A stretch of 64,000 nucleotides of DNA from Carya illinoinensis (lineage: Eukaryota > Streptophyta > Magnoliopsida > Fagales > Juglandaceae), in assembly GCF_018687715.1 (NCBI RefSeq), contig NC_056760.1:26232001-26296000 (forward strand), in the 5' to 3' direction. The stretch's first letter is position 1; each line of letters opens with the position of its first letter. A model generated the notes under the pieces. It saw only the letters and a program-made list of their open reading frames with translations. It had not been told where the DNA came from and did not search any database. This document shows, piece by piece, positions 12,201 through 20,263 of this stretch. The translations under genes and the position numbers were made by a program.

Positions 12201-12383
12201 TAAATTTCTACAAAATTCTGGAATATAAAAAACATTATTTAAATCCAAAACATGTCCCGATTTGAGAATCACTCTAAAAACTCCAACTGCAACAACTTGT
12301 GAACGCCCTTTATTTCCGGTGAAAACCCAAAGTTCACTTGTTGTTGGTTTCCTTCTGGTGAGAAAACCCTGCAATGTATTCAC
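9225..12383 (-). CDS. pol: Copia POL polyprotein (protease remnant, integrase, RT, RNase H)
   Basis: About 1,052 open codons. The aspartic protease DSGS motif lies just upstream near 12,400 in the same frame, so the true polyprotein is longer and continuous with gag in an intact copy. The order is GAG-pre-integrase (LLWHKRLGHIS, residues 130-140; C-x2-C at 164-167), integrase core (HTDICGP, FIDDYSR, GTPSQNGVAERRNRT, residues 190-306), reverse transcriptase (about 560-800) and RNase H (GYSDSDFAGC, KSTMEAEF, HIDIKY). The RT catalytic motif reads YVED where the family has YVDD, which would probably impair activity. With the gag-pol frameshift, this copy is likely non-autonomous despite its young LTRs. 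Confidence 0.92.
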   Translation of the reverse strand: MNTLQGFLTRRKPTTSELWVFTGNKGRSQVVAVGVFRVILKSGHVLDLNNVFYIPEFCRNLISVSKLVIKGYSFLFENVMTVFKNKIPVGSGTLVDNLFKLDIHPDFEENYLSLHSVGIKRNLLNEKSSLLWHKRLGHISIERMRRLVKEGVLQDLDFTDFKNCVDCIKGKQTINNSKGSRRSSSVLEIIHTDICGPFSTPCLNGQRYFISFIDDYSRYMYLYLLNEKAQALDVFKAYKAEVENQSEKKIKIVRSDRGGEYYGRYTEHGQIKGPFANFLQEEGIVAQYSMPGTPSQNGVAERRNRTLMDMVRSMISKSNMQFSLWSEALKTAVYILNRVPSKSVSKTPFELWKGWKPSLNHIHIWGCPAEVRIYNPNIKKLDPRTTSGFFIGYSNNSKGYRFYCPNNSPRIVESKNAKFLEDVEPSGSVNPQEVTFEETPEHATLPSFGERMVVLRQNRSQNHVMTPIQVQHVPVNEVQSEIIPHLQSEPIESSPNDEVMALRRSSRIRRPAIPDDYIVYLTESDFDIGLPEDPITFSQAMSGDKSTFWLDAMKNELESIYKNQVWDLVELPEGAATVGCKWVFKTKRDSSGNVERYKARLVAKGFTQKEDIDYHETFSPVSKKDSLKIIMALVAHFDLELHQMDVKTAFLNGDLDEVVYMKQPEGFSNDSQKVCKLKKSLYGLKQASRQWYLKFHKIIISYGFIENLVDQCIYFKVSGSKYIFLVLYVEDILLASSDLGLLHETKQFLSQNFEMKDMGEASYVIGIEIHRDRKQRVLRLSQKAYIEKVLQRFGMKDCKASVAPIIKGDKFHKGQSPENALEQEQMKSVPYASAVGSLMYAQVCTRPDICLAVGLLGRYQSNPGLQHWIAAKKVMRYLQGTKNYMLTYRHTENLQVVGYSDSDFAGCVDTRKSTSGYIFLLAEGAISWKSTKQSIVAKSTMEAEFIACYEATTQAIWLKNFISGLKIVDSIQRPIKILCDNTAAVFFSKNNKSGSRSKHIDIKYLSVRESIKYNVVYIEHTNTDLMLADPMTKGLPVKQFQGHVDRMGLTKV

Positions 12384-13237
12384 AATATGAATTGAAGAAC
12401 CAGAGTCAATCCACCATGAATTTTTAGGAGCATCAATGAAAAAGATTCATGACACACAAGAGATATAGAGCTACCTTTCTTTTCAAGCCACTCTTTATAC
12501 TTGATGCAACTCTTCTTTACATGTCCCTCTTTCTTGCAAAAGAAGCAGGTCACCTTTTTGCCATTAGATCCATTGGATTTTGATGGCACATTATGCTTCC
12601 TTTTCTTTTGAGGTCCACTTTGGCCCTTCTCGGTCTTAACTTTATCATTCACGACCATATTTGCACTTTCAGGTCGATCATGCTTCATCCTTTCCTCTTC
12701 TTGCACACACATGGTCAGAAGATCCGTAACTGACCAGTTTTCCTTATGTGTGTTATAAGAGATCTTGAAAGGTCCATACTCAGATGGCAATGAGTCAAGG
12801 ATGAAATGGACCAAGAATGGCTCAGATATCTCTATCTTTAAGCCCTTAAGTTGAGAAACAATATCTCTCATTTCTGTAATGTATGCACGCATACCCTTAG
12901 AACTGTCGAAAGCTTTAGTAGTGAATTGCCTGATAAGAGTGCTAGCTAAAGCCTTGTCAGAGCGAACAAACTGTTCCTCAATTGCCTGCATTAATTCCTT
13001 AATTGTAGCGCAATCACCAATAGAACCTCTAATGCTCTTACTCATGCGAGACTTTATGAGCATTAGACTTAGGCGATTAGATCGCTCCCACCATTGGCGA
13101 TTTTCAATAACTTCCTGTGCATCCGTATCCGTGGCAGCAGGTGGTTGCTCCACACGGAGTGCATAGTCAAGATCCATATACCCCAAGGTAAATTGAACCG
13201 AATCTTTCCAGTCAGAAAAATTAGTACCATCAAGCAT
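12380..13237 (-). CDS. gag: Copia GAG protein, with frameshifted C-terminus
   Basis: 285 codons from the ATG at 13,237. The N-terminal half has the plant Copia Gag pattern (LDGTNFSDWKDSVQFTL start, LMQAIEEQF, SLPSEYGPFKISYN). A basic stretch follows, then a CCHC zinc knuckle (CFFCKKEGHVKKSC, about residues 231-244). The frame then leaves the pol frame: an A5 run at 12,439-12,443 is the probable site of a one-base change, because the protease motif lies in another frame. The start may lie further upstream, since 13,240-13,283 is also open and coding-like. Gag packages element RNA in cytoplasmic particles. Confidence 0.88.
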   Translation of the reverse strand: MLDGTNFSDWKDSVQFTLGYMDLDYALRVEQPPAATDTDAQEVIENRQWWERSNRLSLMLIKSRMSKSIRGSIGDCATIKELMQAIEEQFVRSDKALASTLIRQFTTKAFDSSKGMRAYITEMRDIVSQLKGLKIEISEPFLVHFILDSLPSEYGPFKISYNTHKENWSVTDLLTMCVQEEERMKHDRPESANMVVNDKVKTEKGQSGPQKKRKHNVPSKSNGSNGKKVTCFFCKKEGHVKKSCIKYKEWLEKKGSSISLVCHESFSLMLLKIHGGLTLVLQFIL

Positions 13238-13869
13238 TGGAATAAAATAAACACCATCAGCTAAAGATTGTGGTACAACAGCTGCAAAACCAAGAAAAAC
13301 TTTAATACTATGAATTCAAGTAAATTTTAACCTTCCTGTGGGAAAAGGTTGCAAAACAGCATAAATTTACTCATCTTTATTTATAAGACAAATTATTCCA
13401 AATATTAACAAATAAAACTATCTACACCTGTAGGCAGAAGATAAATTTAACTGTTAATATCGAAAATCATTTTCTTATACTAATTAAATCACAAAAATTA
13501 AAGATTTCCCTGTAGGGATAAATCCTTAAAACCTATGATTTAATTATAATGAGATTCCTTTTTTTTTTTTTATATGTATTCTTTTAAATAATAAGGATGC
13601 TGTGGCATTACCTTCATTATTAAAAGAAATACAACTGGACATCTCCTTAAAAAACTGTAAATTAGCCCAAAGGCCCAACAATATGAATTGAACTTGAAAT
13701 TGAGCCCACAAAAGATTGAAATCATGACCCGGCTCCTCTCTCACAATATAGATTATGACAAAAAAAAAAAAAATAATCATGCAAAGAACAAAACTAGATT
13801 TCAAAAGCCCATTAAATGAACAAAAAAAAAAAAATACTAATAATTCAAACACAAAGCTGAAAGGCAACC

Positions 13870-13881
13870 GCTCTGATACCA
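13870..13881 (-). other. Primer-binding site, tRNA-iMet type
   Basis: In element orientation TGGTATCAGAGC lies two bases after the 5' LTR. It is the usual complement of the 3' end of initiator methionine tRNA in plant Copia elements. Confidence 0.95.
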
Positions 13882-13883
13882 AA

Positions 13884-14271
13884 TGTAAGAAAAAGCTATA
13901 ATGAATAAAAAGATCTATAGGATCTTTTACCTCCGGCCATTTGTGCTTGATAACTGGAAAACTTCAAATCTACAAAAGAGACTAGAGATTTTGCAGGGAA
14001 GGGACTTCTAGTCTTTTGCCTTAGAACTTTTTTGGGTGAGTCTAATGGAAAACACAAGCCCCTTTATATAGGCAAGACTAGGGACCCTCATTTATTACTC
14101 CTACAACCTTTAGGCTACCCTCATTATTCCATCCATCACAAAATAGCAAGGGTCACCACTTTATTTATGAAGGACAATTACCTATGCTTGATAGATGAAG
14201 TGTATCATCTTAGATGAAGTGAACCACTTTAAAAAAGACAAAAGTTTTCTAGGAAAACCAAAAGTCTAACA
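13884..14271 (-). repeat. Copia 5' LTR
   Basis: 388 bp, the partner of 8,554-8,941, with the TATATAAA box at about 14,063-14,070. It lies directly downstream of the first 51 codons of the C2H2 gene. Confidence 0.95.
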
Positions 14272-14426
14272 GAAGCAGCATATACCTTTGGTTTTAAACA
14301 CTTGATCTTCTTTGTCTTGGGGCGAGCTACGGGCTGAGAGTGAAGGATCCGCTTGTACTGATCATCATGACTCGCAGCACCCTTTTCTGATGAGTAAAAC
14401 TGATCTTTTTCGCTCAAATCCCGCAT
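14272..14426 (-). pseudogene. 5' coding part of the same C2H2 gene
   Basis: Starts at the ATG at 14,426 (MRDLSEKDQFYSSEKG) and reads KTKKIKCLKPKVYAAS into the LTR border. The basic KTKKIKCLKPK stretch could be a nuclear-localisation signal. Codon phase at 14,272 matches the phase at 8,550 on the other side of the element, so these are two halves of one exon and not separate genes. Any transcript starting here now reads into the Copia 5' LTR and stops shortly after. Confidence 0.8.
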
Positions 14427-14653
14427 GAGAATACCATGATCGCCCGTTCGGTTCTTGAAGCTTTTAATTAATAATTTCAGTCACTAAATTCCTTTTTATA
14501 GTTTAATGGTTAATTTCAATTTTATAATTAAAATAATTTACAATCTAATATATTATATTAAATTACATTAATTTATATGTTTAATTGTATAAAATGTATA
14601 CGTGATTAAAGCACCGTGAACTTACTTGTCAGGTCGGAGCAAATTACTTGAGG

Positions 14654-14661
14654 ACACGTGT
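14654..14661. promoter_or_regulatory. G-box/ABRE-like palindrome ACACGTGT upstream of the C2H2 gene
   Basis: An ACGT-core palindrome about 230 bases upstream of the start codon. Such cores bind bZIP and bHLH factors and are common in stress-responsive plant promoters. It is a short motif and chance occurrence is possible. Confidence 0.35.
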
Positions 14662-14796
14662 AACAGATTTGGTCCAAACCACCTTGATGCTGTTTTCTAG
14701 GCTGGAATGACGTACATATAGGATGACGTAAATAGAGGCATGAGGTCACATGACTTTTTATTATTATTATTATTATTATTTGAGGTCCTATATTTT

Positions 14797-14945
14797 TAGA
14801 GCAATGCTACATACAGTCATTTTTATGTATTCTCTGCGCATTCCACTGATATGATTGACTGGATTAATTTTTTTTTAATATCCAACCAATCATATCACTG
14901 GAATGCACAAAAGAGTATACAAAAATGACTGCATATAAAATTTTT
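14797..14945. mobile_element. Foldback MITE, about 150 bp
   Basis: Two arms of about 55 bp are near-perfect inverted copies. The left arm has ACAGTCATTTTT followed by GCATTCCACTGATATGATTG; the right arm has CAATCATATCACTGGAATGC followed by AAAAATGACTGCATAT. The loop is short and T-rich. No clear target duplication was read. Confidence 0.75.
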
Positions 14946-15340
14946 GATGTTTTTATGCACGCACGTACTAGATTGTCTAGTTCCTTGCTTAATTTAATAT
15001 TTTATTATTTTGGCTAGCCGTTCATCAAGAGATATGATCCACAAGCAAGATGAGTCACTTGCCGTTAGGAGTATAATCGATCCAATTTGATCTAATTTTA
15101 TATGATTTTTTTAACCGAACCAGTTATATCGATTTTATATTTTTAATAATTGATTCCATACCAATTATCTTCTTAAATCGATACTTTTAATTTTATCGAT
15201 TTCGATCTGGTTTGATCTGATTTTTATATAACTATATCATTATAAATTATAATGATTTAATATAATACTAATAGTAAAATTAAATCACTAAATACTAATA
15301 TAGTATAGTACTAATATAGTATTAATATTAAGAGTTCTTC

Positions 15341-16002
15341 TATAGAGTAGCCACTATAGGGGCGCACACTTTGCACATCCTACGCGGGTGCTATTTTTTT
15401 TTTTTCTTTTTACAAAACGTGCATTTTGTTTTGCTTGGTTGAATTTTTTTCTCCCATTTGAATTCTCCTAGCGAAAAACCTCCTTCCTCACCCACATCGC
15501 TTCATGCCGTCACCTTCCTCTGCCCAGCGCCACCAGCGACACTGTCGGTACCAGTGGAATCAGCCGCATCGCATACTCCTCCGTCGCCAAACAACCCGCA
15601 CCACGTACTACTCTTTCGCCAAGCCAGCAGCGCATCACATACAAAACGTGCGTTTGACCTCTGTTGGCCACCTAGCAATGCCATCAACCACCTCATCGGT
15701 GACCCTCCAGTCACCTTCGAGCCTCCACTAACTTGACCGAAAGCTTTAAAAAAAACACCTTCCATGCATCTGTGGCTAAGCACCACATTCTCAGCACAAG
15801 GACCTGCTTCAAAAATCAACAATCTGAACCACAAGTCCCTCCTCCACCGTCTGGGGCCGAGCCTCCTCTTCCACTCATTCCCTCTCCCTTTTCATCCCCT
15901 TCCAATGATCGAAAGCTGCCATTTTTTTGCACTGTTATATTTCGTTTCCAAGGTAAGAATCTCAATATTTCTAAACGATTTTTCTCGTACCTATTCTATA
16001 TA
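15341..16002 (+). other. Leader- or exon-like GC-richer island of unknown origin
   Basis: It has higher GC than its surroundings and overlapping proline/serine-rich open frames in several phases (15,458-16,014), so no frame can be trusted as coding. TTCCAAGGTAAG near 15,949 resembles a splice donor. This looks like a 5' leader exon followed by an intron, into which the MULE to the right may have inserted. No protein family is recognised. Confidence 0.35.
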
Positions 16003-16090
16003 GGAAAATTCTAAATGCAACCGGGATATATCCCTGTTGCGTCCTCGGTGCCTACGTGGCGTCATAATGTAAACAACGCCGTTTACATTT
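16003..16090. repeat. Left MULE terminal region
   Basis: After the putative duplication comes GGAAAATTCTAAATG, then the imperfect palindrome GCAACCGGGATATATCCC..GTTGC, then GC-rich CCTACGTGGCG. It faces a similar GC-rich terminus at 24,445-24,522. Confidence 0.5.
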
Positions 16091-17774
16091 TGTTTTCCTT
16101 TGGCTCAACTTTGGCTTTCTCCTTCCCGATTGTTTTCCTCTCATCTCTCTCTTCTCTCAACCCTCTCATCTCACATGAACCCTAACCCTAACCCTCTCAA
16201 CTCCCTCTCATCTCTCCTTTCTCATCATCCCTCTCATCCGACGCTAACCAAGACGAACCCTAACCCAGAGAACCCATTTGAAGGTCACACGAACCCTAAC
16301 CCAAAGAAGTCGTGAACCCACTCATCCTCCCTCTCCCCGTCGTCCTCCCAGAAAACCCACTCAGTCTTCTCCCCATGCCCTCCCCCAAACCTCCATCCCA
16401 TTGTCTTCACCCCCTTGAGGCCGAGACGGGACACGAACCCGAAAAGCACGAATCTTTGTCGGAGAACCCAGGTTTTTTTTTTTTTTTTTTTTGTTGATTT
16501 TAGTTTTATGAATGAAAGTTGTGATTGTAATTGTGATTATGATTTTTAAAGTGTTAATTAGTTGATTTGGTGATTTTGGTTCATCATCCATTCGGTTTAT
16601 TCCCATATTTTAAAATTTGAAATTTTTTTTATGAATGAAAGTTGTGATTGTGATTATGATTTGCCATTCTAACACCAAATTAGAGGGGATTCATCGCTCA
16701 TTAGTCATTACCATGTGTTAGACATAAACAAATAGCGTTGGAGTGAAAAGTGAAACAGCATGTAAATCTGAAAATGGCCTCTAAGGAATCGTGTCCCAAT
16801 CGGTAATCACTGCTGCAACAATTGTCACTAGGGAAATGCAAACTGTTCAAATTGAAATAATTGGGACGTTAAAACTTGATGAGTAATGAGAATGCTAAAA
16901 GAACCGCCATGACATTACCAAAAATGGCATTTCATATAATTTCAACACTAGTTTGGAAAGACCAGCAAAACAGTTTACAGAAATCACTCTTTCCTAAACT
17001 CCATGTATTCATGGCGAATACCTTATGATTTTTAGGATTACAATTTAAAGTTTGTCTCCCTATACAACATCTATGATTTGTTAATAAAGCAAAAGATGAA
17101 TCTCACAAAAAAAGGGGGAATTGATGAGGAAAAAAACTGTTCAACAATGTATATATCTCTCTCAATTGCAGATGCAAAGATAGTTTTTACCAAATCAACT
17201 GCTTCTGATTCAGAAAGCTGTGTAACAGCATCCTGAAAGCCACAGTTTTAAAAATCATGTCTTATAGTTTACTATAATAATTTTGTGTCTTCATCTTGCC
17301 TATCCTCGTGTAGAGGATAAGCATTCATCTTTATGAAGAATGGATACTCCTCAACAATATTGGGCTCAACAAGTATGGTTTATTTATATATTTTGAAATT
17401 TGAATTTTTTTTTTATGAATGAAAGTTGTGATTGTGATTATGATTTTTTTGTCTCCCAGTTTATTTATGAATGAACCTTGTGACAGTGATTGTTATTGTG
17501 ATTATGATTTTTAAAATGTTGATTAGTTGATTTTGGTGATTTTAGTTGAATTGTTGAGAAAATTTGGAATTTTTTTTATGAATGGATTAAAAAGCTGTAA
17601 TGGACCCAACCCTTAAAAAAAATTGACTCTATTGCTTGATTTTAAGTAGATTAAGAGCTCAAGGTCTGACAATATTATATCAATTAAGACATTTGTCAAA
17701 ACTTGCTGCTCTTCATTAATAACAACATCATTATTCAACTGTTATTCAATTTTTTTATAGAGGTTAATCTTAGA
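16091..17774. other. MULE subterminal/internal DNA with degenerate direct repeats
   Basis: 16,100-16,480 is CT-rich, with ACCCTAACCC words (telomere-like, but only two or three units) and no trustworthy frame. The phrase ATGAATGAAAGTTGTGATTGTGATTATGATTT recurs in variant form near 16,510, 16,632 and 17,417, with a shorter form near 17,467. These are internal direct repeats. No gene is recognised. Confidence 0.5.
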
Positions 17775-18310
17775 ATGTCAAAATCATCTTCATCAATATC
17801 TTCATCATCTTTTCCCAAACATATTTTGAGAAAAGAATTGTGCTTTTACGAGTTGGAAACCACATTGAAATGGTCAACTACTACAAAAAATCCTAGACAG
17901 CCCTTCTTAAGGTGTTCAAAGTATAATACACAGGTAACTATATTATTTGTTGCCTAAAACATTTTTTTGTATCTAATGATTAATATACTGTACAGTTCAA
18001 AAATGTCTAATATATGCATGAAATGAAATGAGCGTGGGTTACCATACTGTAAGTTTTTTAAGTGGTTGGATGGTAATGAAGTGAGTGAGTTCAATATAGA
18101 GAAAGAATTGATGAACTGTTAAAGAAAGAGAAAGATGTCAAGAAGATACTTGAGCTGCTCGAAAAGATGGAGATTGAGCTCTGTAAGATAGTGAATCACC
18201 TCGAGAGGGTGCAGATAGTGCTGTCCAATAAAAGTGATGAGGTTATGCAAAAGGAGTTGGTACTTAAAGCACAAGAAGCTAAAAGAAGGCGTTTAAGCAC
18301 GCTACTTTGA
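17775..18310 (+). pseudogene. GRF zinc-finger plus coiled-coil gene, decayed (MULE second gene)
   Basis: The first exon, 17,775-17,933, reads MSKSSSSISSSSFPKHI and then LCFYELETTLKWSTTTKNPR with FLRCSKY, the first half of a GRF zinc finger (C...L.TS.T..NP...F..C). After a GT-bounded intron, the second part near 18,033-18,085 gives YCKFFKWLDGNE, the matching GRF second half. A frame shift follows. From about 18,108 to the TGA at 18,308-18,310 an open frame encodes a charged coiled coil (DELLKKEKDVKKILELLEKM). Small GRF/coiled-coil proteins of this shape are common in plant repeats. Pairing with the FAR1 gene suggests that both belong to the element; their mutual role is unknown. Confidence 0.6.
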
Positions 18311-19253
18311 ATTTATTGTTGTTTTGTATTTGTACATGCATTTTACCTAGTGTTATATAAGTAATTTGGAATTGTTGTTAGTAGTTATGTGTTTAGGTAT
18401 TTTGGGAATTATTTTGGTGGTTATGCAAAGTTATTTTGTGGAAGTTGTTGATCAATGTGTTAAATATGTGATCGGTTTCACTTTATGTACTGTTTTATAT
18501 GTACTGTTTGGGATTAAATATGTGACCAGTTTCACTTTGGATCATTTGATGAGTTATAAAAGAGATCCATAAGAGATCAATGCAGACTGTAATGCCGATG
18601 GATGAAAACCATCAGTTTAAGCAGCTTTTTTAATAATTTTTTCAACTTTCTACTATTATCTAGGTTGATAAAAATATGGAATTTTTACTATATATATAGA
18701 TGTGAAAGACATGCTATATAGTTGGATGTGAAAGATATACTATATAAATGATTTTTTTCAACTTTTTGCTGTTATCCAGGTTGATATATATGGAATTTTT
18801 TTTATAGTTAGATGTGAAAGGCATGCTATATTTATACATGTAATAAATTCATCAAAAGGTTTAAGAAATAAGAAACCAACCTTTTATTTTTGAATTTAAT
18901 AAAAAAAACGTTAATAATCTTTTTTTATAGTAATTGCTTAATTGGTCAAGCTCAAAAAAAGAATCACCGCTTAGTCTTAACACTTTAAAGAAAAGTTTGA
19001 CCACGTGAAATGGTTCTTTCTGCATCCTATCACTTTAAGAAAAGTTTGACAACCTCTTAGTTTAGTGATTCTCCAAGCAAGACCCAGGTTCATTCCTACA
19101 AGCATGAAATTTTTTCCACTCCATTCCTACAAGCTATTGGAATTTTTTCCAATACAGAACATTCCTACAAGAACATGGGAATGCATATCTAACAGTAATG
19201 AGGTTGTCAAACGTGTTTCAAGCCTAAAAAAATTCTTGCTAGTCACATTAAAT
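18311..19253. other. Non-coding AT-rich MULE interior
   Basis: No gene is seen. Two imperfect direct repeats of GATGTGAAAG..ATGCTATAT occur at about 18,701-18,730 and 18,810-18,835. The small open frame at 18,366-18,572 has no recognisable features. Confidence 0.5.
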
Positions 19254-19655
19254 AGCACAACAAAGTGTACAATCCAAGTAGAATAAAGTCACAAAAAATA
19301 GCTAAATCCATCCAAGTGCCTCAAATACACAAAAAAAAATCACTCCACAAATCTAAGTGCACAACAAAGTGCACAATCCACATTCCTCAAATATACAAAA
19401 AATATTCACTCCACAGATCCAAGTGCACAACAAAGTGCACAATCCACATTCCTCAAATACACAAATAATATTCACTCCACAAATCCAAGTGCACAATCCA
19501 CATTCCTCAAATACACAAAAAATATTCACTCCACAAATCCAAGTGCACAATCCACATTCCTCAAATACACAAATAATATTCACAACACAAATCCACATTC
19601 CTCAAATACACAAAAAATATTCACTCCACAAATCCAAGTGCACAACAAAGTCCCT
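19254..19655. repeat. Minisatellite, about 45-65 bp units
   Basis: Six to seven units of a sequence containing CAAATACACAAAAAATATTC, ACTCCACAAATCCAAGTG and CACAATCCACATTCCT, with internal deletions that vary the unit length. It sits inside the putative MULE between the GRF and FAR1 genes. Open frames across it on both strands are repeat artefacts. Confidence 0.9.
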
Positions 19656-20263
19656 AAAATATATTTAATACACACATATTTCTTGGAATACAAAAAATAC
19701 AAGACCCAATATATATTCACAATCCCAACCATCAAAAACGCTTCCTCAATTCATTGCAACAGTTGTGATCCTTCCGACCCAAAGTGTATCAATTGTGATC
19801 CATCCAACCCAATTTCCATCTATAAATAATAACCCTAAATATTAATTGATACCACATAAAAATTAGTATTAAACTCAGGAAAAAAGTTTGATACCACTTA
19901 CACTTTCTTGACTCTGAATAGCTATTTCTCGATACTGGGTTCCAGTAATGTCGATAGCTACGCTTTCTCTTTGAGGAATAGCCTGCTGGAAATGAAAGGT
20001 AAGTTATACAGCCAAATATTGTAACTTAGTAATAAAATTAAACTTATTAATATACCTGCATGTGTCCAACATTAGAGACATCCATCTCAGAAGGGCCAAA
20101 TAAATTCCTGCATACTTTTGTCACAGGTGTATCTCCTTTATCCACGACCCAGGTATCTCCTCCATCCCGCTAATAATTAATTAACAAACAAATATACATT
20201 AAATCTTCTTCTTTAATATAATATAAATAAAAAAGGATATTAAAATATCTGCACCTCTTTATG
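19656..20263. other. Non-coding DNA downstream of the FAR1 gene
   Basis: No independent gene is seen. On the minus strand, short exon-like pieces at about 19,905-19,985 and 20,057-20,170, bounded by AG/GT, may be extra 3' exons of the FAR1-type gene. They are too short to assign. Confidence 0.4.

Larger units (their letters stand above)
8554..14271 (-). mobile_element. Ty1/Copia LTR retrotransposon, full length (5,718 bp)
   Basis: Two 388 bp LTRs bound gag and pol regions in Copia order (integrase before reverse transcriptase), all on the minus strand. The LTRs begin TGTTAGAC and end CTTACA in element orientation. The element is flanked by the direct duplication GAAGC at 8,549-8,553 and 14,272-14,276. 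A tRNA-iMet primer site and a polypurine tract are both present. The LTRs differ at about six positions, all A/G transitions, so the insertion is fairly recent. It disrupts the C2H2 gene in the same orientation. Confidence 0.97.
14427..15340. other. C2H2 promoter and AT-rich intergenic DNA
   Basis: No gene is seen. It contains the putative promoter of the C2H2 gene next to 14,427, a foldback MITE at 14,797-14,945, a TTA microsatellite near 14,757-14,781 and AT-rich DNA with ATACTAATA repeats near 15,260-15,330. Confidence 0.55.

Noticed and set aside
15458..16014. Proline/serine-rich protein gene
   Set aside because: Three overlapping frames are similarly open owing to GC-rich composition, and no family or start context favours one.
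16180..16320. Telomere-like ACCCTAACCC words, possible interstitial telomere
   Set aside because: Only two or three irregular units among other CT-rich sequence; plant telomere repeat is CCCTAAA, and no array is present.
19353..19668. Repeat-encoded proteins on both strands (CTWICGVNI / HNPHSSNTQ repeats)
   Set aside because: They follow the minisatellite unit exactly on both strands and have no start context; repeat artefacts.
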